A stretch of DNA of 64,000 nt, taken from positions 3,286,001 through 3,350,000 of the forward strand of contig NZ_CP008884.1 of the NCBI RefSeq assembly GCF_000725385.1, read 5' to 3'. Origin of the DNA: Dyella japonica A8. Lineage in GTDB: Bacteria > Pseudomonadota > Gammaproteobacteria > Xanthomonadales > Rhodanobacteraceae. Made by a program: the position numbers and the translations under genes. Positions 38,154-46,826 of this stretch are shown piece by piece; position 1 is the stretch's first letter; the number at the start of each line of letters is the position of its first letter. The notes below the pieces were generated by a model that was not told where the DNA came from, made no database searches, and was given only the letters and a program-made list of their open reading frames with translations.

Positions 38154-38624
38154 TCAGCTCGCCCGTGCCGACACGCGACCGGTGGAGCCGAAGCCGCCGC
38201 GCGTCCCCAGCTCGACGCTGCGCGGCCCGCCGAAACCTTCGCTACCGGCAAGACGGCCACCTGACGCCAGCGTGCGCCCCGGCCCCGGATCACCCTGGAC
38301 CGTACCGCCACTGCGATACCACGGACCGTAATAGTGCAGGCCTCCGGAAGGCCCGCTCACCGCATTGTCGATCTGGCATTGCCCGCTGGAGTAGTCGTGC
38401 ACGCAGTCTTCGTAGCTGTCGTAACGATTGCGCTGCACATCGTGCCCACGGCCAAGCATGGAAAGCCCGACCAGCGTGGCACCGCCCAGTGCGATCAACG
38501 GCACCGCGAACGAACGCTTCTGGTTGCGCGGCGGAACCGGACGGAACTGCGCATCACGGCGCTGCACCGGCTTCGTTGCGGTGCGAAGTTCGTGCGACGG
38601 GCCCTTCTTGTCGTCAGCACCCAT
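38154..38624 (-). CDS. DUF1190 family protein (YjfM/YgiB-like)
   Basis: A 156-residue protein with a basic N-terminus, one membrane segment (about residues 38-58, VPLIALGGATLVGLSMLG) and a disordered Gly/Ser-rich tail. The core YDSYEDCVHDYSSGQC with two Cys, then GLHYYGPWYRSG, fits DUF1190, whose members YgiB and YjfM are encoded beside YgiC and YjfC in E. coli. It could be a secreted or membrane-tethered protein that the adjacent ATP-grasp enzyme modifies; this is inference. Gaps to both neighbours are under seven bases. Confidence 0.85.
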   Translation of the reverse strand: MGADDKKGPSHELRTATKPVQRRDAQFRPVPPRNQKRSFAVPLIALGGATLVGLSMLGRGHDVQRNRYDSYEDCVHDYSSGQCQIDNAVSGPSGGLHYYGPWYRSGGTVQGDPGPGRTLASGGRLAGSEGFGGPRSVELGTRGGFGSTGRVSARAS

Positions 38625-38630
38625 CCGCGG

Positions 38631-39032
38631 TCACCACGTCATGGCCGCGGCGTTGACCAGGCCAACGGCGATGGCGATCACCGCCGCGAATATGGCCACG
38701 GCGCGATTGTCTTCCTCGATCTGCGTGGCGAGGTCACGGATGAGCAGGTGAATGGCTTGATGCGCCAGCCACTGCACGACCAGTGCCACTAACCCCCACA
38801 AGGCCAGGTCGAGCAGGTTCACGCTGTGCGACATGGCACTGACCAAGGGCGCGATGAAGCCGATCAGCGCACCGCCAAGACTGATCGCTGCCGCCTGGTT
38901 GCCATGGCGGATAAGCGCCATCTCGCGCTGCGGCGTCAGCCAGATGTGCACCGTGCAGAAAATGGCCAGGAAAAGGACACCCAACCCGAAGTACGCTGCG
39001 AAGGCGGGCAGCGTTGAAAGATCCGGCAGCAC
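38631..39032 (-). CDS. DUF350 family membrane protein (YjfL-like)
   Basis: A 133-residue protein with four membrane helices; the most typical stretch is FLAIFCTVHIWLTPQREMAL and then AAAISLGGALIGFIAPLVSA, repeated in part in the C-terminal half. This internal duplication is characteristic of DUF350 (YjfL). I start at the GTG at 39032 (VLPDLSTL) because AGGGGA lies seven bases upstream; an earlier in-frame ATG at 39083 has no support. It is the first gene of the operon with DUF1190 and the ATP-grasp gene. Its function is unknown; a link to envelope stress has been proposed for YjfL/M/C-type clusters. Confidence 0.87.
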   Translation of the reverse strand: MLPDLSTLPAFAAYFGLGVLFLAIFCTVHIWLTPQREMALIRHGNQAAAISLGGALIGFIAPLVSAMSHSVNLLDLALWGLVALVVQWLAHQAIHLLIRDLATQIEEDNRAVAIFAAVIAIAVGLVNAAAMTW

Positions 39033-39107
39033 CGTGTTTCCCCTGGTTCCGCCCCTCCCGGGCGACGGCGCAGTGTAGCGCACCGGATGGCCGTGTCGTC
39101 GTCCGTG

Positions 39108-39926
39108 TCAATCCGGCGACAGCTGCCCCAGGCCGATGTCCTTGAGCTCGTCGTAATGTTCCAGGAACAGCGCGACGATGCTTGGATCGAGCTGGCCACC
39201 CGCCGCATCGCGCAGATACTCGATGACTTCCAGCTCCGGCCACGCCGGCTTGTAGACACGCGGAAAACTCAGCGCATCCCATACGTCGACGACGCTGAAG
39301 AGACGGGCGGCCAGCGGGATATCCTCGCCGCGCAAGCCACGCGGATAGCCCGTGCCGTCCCAACGCTCATGGTGCGCAAAGGGAATGTCGATGGCCGGGC
39401 GCAGGAACGCGGTGCGCATGAGCAGGTCCCGGCCGAGCGCGGGGTGCCTGCGCATCAGCAGCGTTTCCTCTGGCGTGAGCGGACCGGGCTTGATCAACAC
39501 CGCGTCGGGCAAGGCCAGCTTGCCGATGTCGTGCAACAAGGCGCCGAAGCGCACGTGCCGGAGCGCATCGCCCTCCAATCCCACGCGCCGGGCCAATGCC
39601 ACGGTCATGCGCATGACGCGCTCGGAATGGTCGCGCGTTTCCTTGTGGCGAACATCCATCGCCGACACCAGCGCGCGCAGCGACTGCTCGTTGCCGGTGA
39701 GCAGCAGGTGGTTGAGGCGATCCATGCGGCGGACGTCGCGGCCAATCAGCCAATACAACAGCGCGCCGGTGACCACCACGTAGAAGCACCCCTTGATCGT
39801 ATGCAGGAGGCTCAGGGTGCGCGTATCCATCTCGAACGAAAGCAGCAGGCGATCAGAGAAGAACACCCACAGCAAAGCCACCACGACATAGATGGCAACA
39901 ATGCGAAATTGGGGCTTCACCGTCAC
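39108..39926 (-). CDS. HD-GYP domain cyclic-di-GMP phosphodiesterase, membrane-bound
   Basis: A 272-residue protein with two N-terminal membrane helices (about 8-27 and 44-61) and a complete HD-GYP domain. The motifs are HDIGKLALPD (HD at 132), RRHPALGRDLL, HHERWDGTGYP and the downstream VVDVWDALS, so all metal ligands are present and hydrolysis of cyclic-di-GMP is expected. It has no receiver domain. The GTG at 39926 has GGGGAG six bases upstream; an upstream ATG frame is unlikely. It is 75 bases upstream of the DUF350 operon on the same strand, which may place that operon under the same transcript. Confidence 0.9.
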   Translation of the reverse strand: MTVKPQFRIVAIYVVVALLWVFFSDRLLLSFEMDTRTLSLLHTIKGCFYVVVTGALLYWLIGRDVRRMDRLNHLLLTGNEQSLRALVSAMDVRHKETRDHSERVMRMTVALARRVGLEGDALRHVRFGALLHDIGKLALPDAVLIKPGPLTPEETLLMRRHPALGRDLLMRTAFLRPAIDIPFAHHERWDGTGYPRGLRGEDIPLAARLFSVVDVWDALSFPRVYKPAWPELEVIEYLRDAAGGQLDPSIVALFLEHYDELKDIGLGQLSPD

Positions 39927-40032
39927 CGCATCTCCCCCGCCGCTTCGACAGCCGGACACCAGCGCATGTACGGCACGAGGGAGCATACGCCCGCCGCCAC
40001 GCGCCGGCTGCCACGCGGTTCGCAACTATCTG

Positions 40033-40326
40033 TCAGGTGTCTTCAGGCTCGATCAGCACGTCGACCCACTGGCCGCGCCCCAGCGATGGAGCGGCACCGG
40101 AGGCTTCCTCCAGCTGCAGCCAGAACGTGCCCGAACGCTCGACCACGGCGCCGCGGAAATCCTGCCCGTTGAGGCTGCCGCGAACCCGATGGCCGTGCCC
40201 GCACTTCCACAGCGGACGTGCCGGCGTGGACCACTGGCTGACCGGATCGAACGGCAGCGGCACCAACCATGGCCGCTGGTCGTTATGTACGGTGGCGCGA
40301 AACGCTACGGCGCGATGCCTGTTCAT
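40033..40326 (-). CDS. DUF1905 domain protein
   Basis: A 97-residue protein with the beta-barrel pattern of DUF1905: AVAFRATVHNDQRPWLVPLP, HRVRGSLNGQDFRGAVV, FWLQLEE and QWVDVLIEPED. The start at 40326 (MNRHRAV) is preceded by an AGGGGGAC purine run and overlaps the end of the methyltransferase gene by 44 bases. DUF1905 proteins are small and have no assigned reaction; some occur as part of YdeI-type proteins. No catalytic residue stands out. Confidence 0.78.
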   Translation of the reverse strand: MNRHRAVAFRATVHNDQRPWLVPLPFDPVSQWSTPARPLWKCGHGHRVRGSLNGQDFRGAVVERSGTFWLQLEEASGAAPSLGRGQWVDVLIEPEDT

Positions 40327-41011
40327 CCCCGTCCCCCTGGCGTACCCCCGCCAAGAAGATAACGGACGCGGGGCGCCCAGTGTGAGGATGGGTTGGCTCC
40401 TTGAGATCCCGGAGGCAAAGACCCGCCCGGTCGAAAGCGGCCACCCAGCCGGCCAGGGTGCGGAAATACCAGGGCGCGGGCCGGCCAAAGCCCTCCCCGC
40501 AACCCGCCCAGGAGCCCTCCCGCCAACCGTCGGCATACGGCCCCGCCTCCGCCATCAGCGGGTGCAGCGTCTGGACCATCAGCACACCGCCCCGCGCCAG
40601 CAGGCGCGGCACGGCGGCAAGCAAGGCATCGACGGAAGAGCCGCCGAGCAGGGAAAAATTGCACACCACCACGTCGGCCCGCTCGTCGAGCAAGCCGGCC
40701 GCCAGGTCGTCATACGAGAGCACACGGAACTCACCACCGCCCCGGGATCGCGCCGCCTCGACCAGCGCCGGAACGGCATCCACCCCCAGCACGCGCACCC
40801 CTTCGGCAGCCAGCGCCCGGGCCAGCCAGCCTTCGCCGCACCCCACGTCGATCACCGTGCGGGGCTCATGCGACCGCACGGTCTCCAGGATGGCCCGGTC
40901 CGTCACCAGCCGGCGGCTTTCGATGCGTCCTTCGCGAACGGCACGCTCCCAGGCGTGCGCGTTCGCATGCCAGGCGTCGAGGATCTGGTCCTCGCTCGCG
41001 CTGGCAGGCAC
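40283..41011 (-). CDS. Class I SAM-dependent methyltransferase
   Basis: A 242-residue methyltransferase of unknown target. The SAM-binding motif is VIDVGCGEGWLARALA, followed by VLGVDAVPALVEAAR, ADVVVCNFSLLGG and LLARGGVLMVQTLHPL, the standard motif I-to-III order. The C-terminal Trp-rich region (WREGSWAGCGEGF and WYFRTLAGWVAAF) may bind substrate. I start at the GTG at 41011, eight bases after the ispG stop, because an ATG at 41098 would run through the ispG 3' end. The gene is probably co-transcribed with ispG. Confidence 0.85.
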   Translation of the reverse strand: MPASASEDQILDAWHANAHAWERAVREGRIESRRLVTDRAILETVRSHEPRTVIDVGCGEGWLARALAAEGVRVLGVDAVPALVEAARSRGGGEFRVLSYDDLAAGLLDERADVVVCNFSLLGGSSVDALLAAVPRLLARGGVLMVQTLHPLMAEAGPYADGWREGSWAGCGEGFGRPAPWYFRTLAGWVAAFDRAGLCLRDLKEPTHPHTGRPASVIFLAGVRQGDGDEQASRRSVSRHRT

Positions 41012-41018
41012 GCGGAAC

Positions 41019-42275
41019 TCAGCCCGCGCGGCTGGCGTACTTGGACGCCACGTAGTTGTCGAGGATGCCGATGAATTCGCTGGCGATGTGATCGCCACGC
41101 AGCGTCATCGCCTTCTGCCCATCGATGAACACCGGGGCCGACGGCGCCTCGCCATTGCCCGGCAGCGAAATGCCAATATTTGCGTGCTTGGATTCGCCGG
41201 GACCATTGACCACGCAGCCCATCACGGCCAGCGTAAGGTTTTCCACACCGTCGTACTTCACGCGCCACAGCGGCATCTGCTCGCGCACGTGATCCTGCAC
41301 GGTGCGCGCCAGCACCTGGAAGAACTCGCTGGTGGTGCGCCCGCAACCCGGGCAGGCCGTGACCAGGGGCGTGAACGCACGCAGCCCCATGGTCTGCAAC
41401 AGCTCCTGCGCCACGATCACTTCGCCGGTGCGGGAGGCGCCCGGCTCAGGCGTGAGCGAAATGCGGATGGTGTCGCCGATGCCTTCCTGCAGCAGCACCG
41501 CCAGCGCCGCCGAGGAAGCGGTGATGCCCTTGGACCCCATGCCGGCCTCGGTCAGGCCCAGGTGCAACGCGTAATCGCAGCGCCCGGCGATGTCGCGGTA
41601 CACCGCGATCAACTCCTGCACGCCCGACACCTTGCACGAGAGGATGATGCGATCGCGCGGCAGGCCGATCTCCTCGGCGCGCTTGGCCGAGTCGAGCGCG
41701 GAACGGATCAGCGCCTCGCGAGCCACGTGCGAGGCATCCCACGGCTCGGCGCGCTGATGGTTCTCGTCCATCAGCGTGGCGACCATGCTCTGGTCGAGCG
41801 AGCCCCAGTTGGCACCGATGCGCACGGGTTTCTCATAGCGCAACGCCATCTCGATGATGGACGCGAACTGCGTGTCCTTCTTCTTGCCGAAACCGACGTT
41901 GCCGGGGTTGATGCGGTACTTGGCCAACGCCTCGGCACAGGCCGGCTCGGCTTCCAGCAATTGATGGCCGTTGTAGTGGAAGTCACCGATGATCGGCACG
42001 TCCACGCCCATCATGGCCAGCTTGTCGCGGATGCGCGGCACGGCGGCGGCGGCGGCAGGCGTGTTCACCGTGATGCGGACCAGCTCGGAGCCGGCGCGCG
42101 CCAGCTCGGCGATCTGCTTGGCGGTGCTGGCCGGGTCCTCGGTGTCGGTGTTGGTCATCGACTGCACCACGATGGGCGCGCCGCCACCCACCGTGATCTT
42201 GCCGATCTTGACGCCGACACTGGGGCGGCGCGGGGCGGACAGGGCGGGACGCGGGGAAGGAGTCGTATCGCTCAT
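41019..42275 (-). CDS. ispG: 4-hydroxy-3-methylbut-2-en-1-yl diphosphate synthase (flavodoxin)
   Basis: A 418-residue iron-sulfur enzyme of the MEP isoprenoid pathway that converts MEcPP into HMBPP. The TIM barrel begins at [20 protein letters not shown]. The [4Fe-4S] ligands lie in [11 protein letters not shown] and GCVVNGPGE near the C-terminus. The insert-free length fits the bacterial short form. The start at 42275 (MSDTTPSP) is the first ATG after the divergent intergenic region. It is divergent from the fnr-like gene with 177 bases between them, which opens the possibility of oxygen-linked control of an oxygen-sensitive enzyme. Confidence 0.96.
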   Translation of the reverse strand: MSDTTPSPRPALSAPRRPSVGVKIGKITVGGGAPIVVQSMTNTDTEDPASTAKQIAELARAGSELVRITVNTPAAAAAVPRIRDKLAMMGVDVPIIGDFHYNGHQLLEAEPACAEALAKYRINPGNVGFGKKKDTQFASIIEMALRYEKPVRIGANWGSLDQSMVATLMDENHQRAEPWDASHVAREALIRSALDSAKRAEEIGLPRDRIILSCKVSGVQELIAVYRDIAGRCDYALHLGLTEAGMGSKGITASSAALAVLLQEGIGDTIRISLTPEPGASRTGEVIVAQELLQTMGLRAFTPLVTACPGCGRTTSEFFQVLARTVQDHVREQMPLWRVKYDGVENLTLAVMGCVVNGPGESKHANIGISLPGNGEAPSAPVFIDGQKAMTLRGDHIASEFIGILDNYVASKYASRAG

Positions 42276-42363
42276 GGTGGGAATCGAGTGGTGGGACGGC
42301 AACGGGAAGAGAATACCCGAACCGCCGGACACTCCCTAGCAAGCGTCGCAGCGGGGTACGCGA

Positions 42364-42396
42364 TGCGGCAAAACCGCACATAAGAACACTCTTATG
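42364..42396. promoter_or_regulatory. Two adjacent dyads upstream of the FNR gene
   Basis: TGCGG/CCGCA (42364-42378) abuts CATAAG/CTTATG (42379-42396) in the ispG/fnr gap. The second dyad, with a six-base spacer, does not match the FNR box TTGAT-N4-ATCAA. Its centre is about 65 bases upstream of the fnr start, so it could be a binding site for some regulator. Confidence 0.4.
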
Positions 42397-42452
42397 CCCT
42401 GAACAAGGATCATGGAACCCTGTCCCCACGCACGAAAACAGGAGTGCACCCC

Positions 42453-43190
42453 ATGCTCCAGAGCTCCCGCCAGGATGGCGCCCAGCGCATGGCGCCCTCG
42501 CCCTCCTGCGCCGGCTGCGGCCACGCCGCCGTCTGCCAGGCCAGCGGCTATGACCGCCCCGAACTGTCAGGGCTTCGCCATATCGCAGAGCGCGTCGGCC
42601 CCATGCGCACGGGCGAATACCTCTATCGCCCCATGTCACCCTTCCGCGCGCTCTATGCGGTGCAGACGGGCATGGCCAAGACCGTGGCCGTCGACGTGGC
42701 GGGGCGCGAGCAGGTGCTCGCCTTCCACCTGCCCGGCGAAGTGATCGGCCTGGACGCCATGGAGCGCGAAGTGCACGACAACGCCGTGGTGGCGCTGGGC
42801 AAGACGCAGTTCTGCCGCTTCCCCTACCCGGCCGTGCGCCAGGTCGCCACCCAGCAACCGGAAGTGCCGTGGCATCTCGTGCAGTCGGCGAGCCAGCGCA
42901 TTTCGCGTCTGCAGCTCAGCAGCGGCAACTACATGGCCGAGGAACGCTTCGCCGCCTTCCTGGTCGACCTGCGCGACCGGCGGGCCGTGCTCGGCCTGCC
43001 GTCGGATTACCTGCCGCTACCGATGTCCCGCGCCGATATCGGCAATCATCTGCGCCTGACCACGGAGACGATCAGCCGCCTGCTCGGCCGCTTCCGCGAG
43101 CGTGGCTGGGTGCGGGCTGATCGCCTGGGCCTGCACATCACCGATCTTCCGGCGTTGCGGACGCAGGGGCAGTCGCTGTTGATGCACTGA
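42453..43190 (+). CDS. fnr: FNR-type oxygen-responsive transcription regulator
   Basis: A 245-residue Crp/Fnr family protein. Three N-terminal Cys (19, 22 and 28) match the CX2CX5C cluster of E. coli FNR, and a fourth Cys sits in QFCRFPYPAV, so an oxygen-labile [4Fe-4S] cluster is expected. The recognition helix ETISRLLGRFRERGW carries Glu, Ser and Arg of the FNR DNA contact. The start is the ATG at 42453 with AGGAG upstream; a GTG at 42444 gives a longer form. It is convergent with the acyl-CoA gene and their 3' ends overlap by 53 bases. Confidence 0.92.
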   Translation: MLQSSRQDGAQRMAPSPSCAGCGHAAVCQASGYDRPELSGLRHIAERVGPMRTGEYLYRPMSPFRALYAVQTGMAKTVAVDVAGREQVLAFHLPGEVIGLDAMEREVHDNAVVALGKTQFCRFPYPAVRQVATQQPEVPWHLVQSASQRISRLQLSSGNYMAEERFAAFLVDLRDRRAVLGLPSDYLPLPMSRADIGNHLRLTTETISRLLGRFRERGWVRADRLGLHITDLPALRTQGQSLLMH

Positions 43191-45150
43191 CCGCTTCCGC
43201 CCCCGGCCTGGCTGCCTGCCGCAGGGCAGCCTGCAGCAGCCGGCGCTGAACGCGCTCGCCCAGGCCAGACGGACGAGCCAGGCCCATGCGATCGACGGCC
43301 TCGTCCTCGCCACCGACCGCATGGCCCGGAGCCACCACGGCGCGAACGAGCTCCGCCTTGCCACGCCAGGTGGTGCTGCGCCGCTTGAGCCAGTCCAGCG
43401 CAGGCAGCAGGCGCTGCTCCACCTCGGTGAAATCGCTGCCGAACGGAAAGGGCGGCAACTGCCCTTTCAATCGCCACGGCGCCAATACCTGTTGCAGGTG
43501 CTCGGGACGATTGTTGCGCCAGCGCTCGGGAATCTGGAAATCCGCCGCCAGCTTGCCATGCGCCTTTGCCTCCGCGCACAGGGCGTCGATGAAACGCGCA
43601 TCGGCAATGGAAAGCATCGCCTCCACGCATTCGCTGTCGGTCTTGCCACGCAGGTCGGCCACGCCGTATTCGGTCACGTACAGGTCGCGCAGATGGCGCG
43701 CGATGGTCGTGTGGCCATAGTTCCAACGGATATTGGTTTCGACGCCGCCAGACCCTTGCCGGGTCGAGCGCAGCATCAGCACCGACCGGCCATCAGGCAA
43801 CTCGTGCGCCATCGCCACGAAGTTGTACTGACCACCCACGCCGCTCACCACGTCGCCGTTTTCGAGACCGTCCGACACCGCCGAACCCAGCAGCGTCGCC
43901 ATCATGCAGGTGTTGAAGAATCGCGCGCCGCGTCGCTGCAGCGACGCCAGCATCTGGTGGTCGCCGTACAGCTGATTGACGTTGGAGACGCGGCACATGT
44001 CCAGCGCATCCGGGTCGCTCGCATCCAGCTCGGCAAGCCAGCGATACAGCTCGCGTGAGCCCAGGAAGAACGCGCCCCGCAAATAGTGCCCGCCCGGCGT
44101 GCCCGGCGACAGGCGCCCGGCCGCGGCGGCGCGCTCCAGCGCCATGTTGTCCCACGCGCGACGCTTGAGGATGCCTGCGCGCTGCAGGTGCATGAAACCG
44201 TCCATCACCATTTCGCTGGCGCCATACAGGCCGGTGCGAAACGGTGCGAGCCCGCCCATGCGGGCCGCGAGCGCGTGCGTGCTGCCGCGCGGATCGAGCG
44301 CCACCAGCGCGCGGCGCCACTGCGTGTTGTCTTCCTGCCGCCAGCGCAGGCCACACACCAGGGCATCGGACAAGGCGCCGATGCCGATCTGCAGACAGCC
44401 ACCGTCGCGCACCAGGGCGCTGGCGTGCATGCCCAGCGCGTACTCGACGAGGTCGATGGGCTGGCGCGGCAGGGCAAACAACGGCGGGGAAGTGTCAGGA
44501 CGCAGTTCAACGTCGAAATACTCTCGCCCCACTTCGGCGTGCCCGGTGATGTACGGCAGGTCCGGATGCACCACGGCCACGCACAGCGGCCGCGGCTTGC
44601 CGGACTGCACCACGCGATCGATGAAATCGAACGTCAGGTCCGGGTTGCAGGAAAGACTGTAGCGCACGCCTTCCGGTGTTTCGCGGCGCGCCACCAGTTG
44701 CACGAGCAGGTTGATGTCCTGCACGGCGAGGTCGCGCGCCACGTGCGTGTAGTTCTGGCTGATGTAGTTGCGCTGCGCACTGCCCGAATGCAGCAGCGCG
44801 CCCGACTGCATGTAGAACTCGTGCACCGCCACGTTGGACGGCAACTGGTTGCGCGCCTGGTCCACCGCGTATTCGGGATCCACCGCATCCGCACCGAAAT
44901 GCCGCTCCACGAACGGCTTCACGAAGCGCGCCTCCAGCCCGGGTGCGGGGTGTGGGCGCGTCAACGACAGCGCGGTGTAGAGCGACAGCGAGCGCGACGT
45001 ATCGGCCTTGGTCAGGCGATAGAGCGCGTTGAGCAATTCATGGGGCTTGCCCAGCCCGAGAGGAGCGGCGACGCGCAGGTCAGGGCCGATCCTTTCGGCG
45101 ATCTGCTGTGCGCATGTTTCGGTGTCGGTATGACATTGCTCTGGCGACAT
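43138..45150 (-). CDS. Acetyl-CoA hydrolase/transferase family protein, long form
   Basis: A 670-residue CoA-transferase-like protein. The C-terminal acetyl-CoA hydrolase domain is clear: FRTGLYGASEMVMDGFMH, IRWNYGHTTIARHLRD, and YVTEYGVADLRGKTDSECV, the last holding the family's conserved GVADLRGK. The N-terminal half (NQLPSNVAVHEFYMQSGA) is also related to the same fold. At 670 residues it is longer than usual Ach1-type enzymes of about 500; the extra length is mostly C-terminal and poorly conserved. The start at 45150 is used because upstream frame has no signal. It may recycle acetate or propionate with CoA under the FNR-controlled state; that link is inferred. Confidence 0.85.
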   Translation of the reverse strand: MSPEQCHTDTETCAQQIAERIGPDLRVAAPLGLGKPHELLNALYRLTKADTSRSLSLYTALSLTRPHPAPGLEARFVKPFVERHFGADAVDPEYAVDQARNQLPSNVAVHEFYMQSGALLHSGSAQRNYISQNYTHVARDLAVQDINLLVQLVARRETPEGVRYSLSCNPDLTFDFIDRVVQSGKPRPLCVAVVHPDLPYITGHAEVGREYFDVELRPDTSPPLFALPRQPIDLVEYALGMHASALVRDGGCLQIGIGALSDALVCGLRWRQEDNTQWRRALVALDPRGSTHALAARMGGLAPFRTGLYGASEMVMDGFMHLQRAGILKRRAWDNMALERAAAAGRLSPGTPGGHYLRGAFFLGSRELYRWLAELDASDPDALDMCRVSNVNQLYGDHQMLASLQRRGARFFNTCMMATLLGSAVSDGLENGDVVSGVGGQYNFVAMAHELPDGRSVLMLRSTRQGSGGVETNIRWNYGHTTIARHLRDLYVTEYGVADLRGKTDSECVEAMLSIADARFIDALCAEAKAHGKLAADFQIPERWRNNRPEHLQQVLAPWRLKGQLPPFPFGSDFTEVEQRLLPALDWLKRRSTTWRGKAELVRAVVAPGHAVGGEDEAVDRMGLARPSGLGERVQRRLLQAALRQAARPGAEAVSASTATAPASATPEDR

Positions 45151-45246
45151 GGAGCGATACGGCCGAGTCGATGTTGCGTATTGGTGACATGGCAGAAGTG
45201 AATACGGCTTGAAGACGCCCCGAACGCATGCCCTACACTCCCGGCC

Positions 45247-46701
45247 ATGAGTCGACCCGCCGCACCCTTCCATGCCCGCCTGCTTGCCGAACAGGCGTTG
45301 AGCCGCGCCGCAGGCGCGCCGTTGCTGGCCGGCAATCACGTTGAGTTGCTGATCGACGCCGCCGCCCATTTCGAAGCATGGCTGGCCGCGATCCGTGGCG
45401 CGAAGGAACGCGTGCTGCTGGAGAACTACATCATCCGCAACGACGCCGTGGGCCGCGCCTTCCGCGACGCCCTGGTCGAATGCGCGCGGCGCGGCGTGTT
45501 CGTAGCGGTGGTCTACGACTGGCTTGGCTGCAAGGGCCAGTCGCGGGACAGCTTCTGGGCACCGTTGCGCATTGCCGGCGGACAGGTGCGCGCGTTCAAT
45601 CCCCCGCAACTGGGGCAACCGTTTGGCTGGATCAGCCGCGATCACCGCAAGCTGCTGGTGGTTGATGGCGCGCAAGGTTTCCTGTCCGGCGTGTGCATCA
45701 GCGAAAAATGGCTGGGCGACCCGGCCAAGGGCATAGCGCCCTGGCGAGACACCGGCGTCGCCCTGCAGGGCCCTGCGGTGATCGAACTGGAGCAGGCCTT
45801 TGCCGAGAGCTGGGCAAGCATCGGCACGCCGCTGCCGCCCCTGGCACCCGCCCCCGCGAACATCCCTGCCGGCAAGGTGGCGCTTCGCGTTATCGCAACC
45901 CAGCCCGCCACGGCCGGCATGTACCGCCTCGACCAGTTGATCGCCGCCATGGCGCGCAAGACGCTGTGGCTGACGGACGCGTACTTCGTCGGCGTCGCCC
46001 CATACGTGCAGGCACTGGCCGCCGCCGCGCGCGATGGCGTGGACGTGCGCCTGCTGGTGCCGGGCAGCAGCGATATCCCCATGGTGGCCGGCATGTCGCG
46101 CTCGGGCTATCGCCCCCTGCTGAAGGCAGGCATCCGCGTGTTCGAATGGAATGGCTCCATGCTGCACGCCAAGACCGCCGTGGCCGATGGCCTGTGGGCG
46201 CGGGTGGGCTCATCCAACCTCAATATCGCCAGTTGGCTGAGCAACCGCGAGATCGACGTGGCCGTGGAAGACGCCGGCTTCGCCGGACAACTTGCCGAGC
46301 AATACGAGCGCGACCTGCGGGGCGCCACCGAGATCGTGCTCACCCCCAGCCGCTGGCGCCGCCATGCGGATCACGTGCGAAGCAGCCAGGAACGAACACC
46401 CCGCGCCGGCCCCATGGGCGGCAGCTCAGGACGCGCGGCAGCCGGTGCCCTGCGCATCGCTAATACGGTGGGGGCAGCGTTGACGGATCGCCGGGTACTG
46501 GGAGACACCACCACCGGACCGCTGTTGGCCGGTGTACTCGCGCTGCTCGTGCTTGCGGCCGTGGCCATCTTCTGGCCCGCCGTCATAGGCTGGCCGCTGG
46601 GCGTGGTGGCCATGTGGTTCGCGCTGAACTTCGGGATTCGGGCCTGGCGGCTGCGCCAGCGGTTCAGACAGCTCACCGTCGAACAGGAAGACGAAACCTG
46701 A
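45247..46701 (+). CDS. Phospholipase D-like protein (cardiolipin synthase type)
   Basis: A 484-residue PLD-family protein with both HKD motifs intact: HRKLLVVDG in ISRDHRKLLVVDGAQG (about residue 131) and HAKTAVADG in SMLHAKTAVADGLWARVGSS (about 304). Cardiolipin synthases make cardiolipin from phosphatidylglycerol or other lipids. Unlike the classical ClsA, the membrane helices are at the C-terminus (about 425-460) rather than the N-terminus, so the topology is unusual. It is divergent from the acyl-CoA gene with 96 bases between them. A phosphatidyltransferase role is likely; the acceptor is not certain. Confidence 0.85.
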   Translation: MSRPAAPFHARLLAEQALSRAAGAPLLAGNHVELLIDAAAHFEAWLAAIRGAKERVLLENYIIRNDAVGRAFRDALVECARRGVFVAVVYDWLGCKGQSRDSFWAPLRIAGGQVRAFNPPQLGQPFGWISRDHRKLLVVDGAQGFLSGVCISEKWLGDPAKGIAPWRDTGVALQGPAVIELEQAFAESWASIGTPLPPLAPAPANIPAGKVALRVIATQPATAGMYRLDQLIAAMARKTLWLTDAYFVGVAPYVQALAAAARDGVDVRLLVPGSSDIPMVAGMSRSGYRPLLKAGIRVFEWNGSMLHAKTAVADGLWARVGSSNLNIASWLSNREIDVAVEDAGFAGQLAEQYERDLRGATEIVLTPSRWRRHADHVRSSQERTPRAGPMGGSSGRAAAGALRIANTVGAALTDRRVLGDTTTGPLLAGVLALLVLAAVAIFWPAVIGWPLGVVAMWFALNFGIRAWRLRQRFRQLTVEQEDET

Positions 46702-46708
46702 ATGCACA

Positions 46709-46731
46709 ATCTTTAGCTAATACATAAAGAT
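46709..46731. promoter_or_regulatory. AT-rich dyad between the PLD gene and xseA
   Basis: ATCTTTA and TAAAGAT flank nine bases in a stretch much richer in A and T than its surroundings. It may be a terminator for the upstream gene or an operator near the xseA promoter. Confidence 0.35.
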
Positions 46732-46826
46732 AGAAACCATGCCTTAGGCCGGGGCTACGCTAGGTGGGCCAAGCGGATGTAATCCCTGCATTCGCGGGAC
46801 GAATCTCATGTTAGGCTCGCCCCTTC

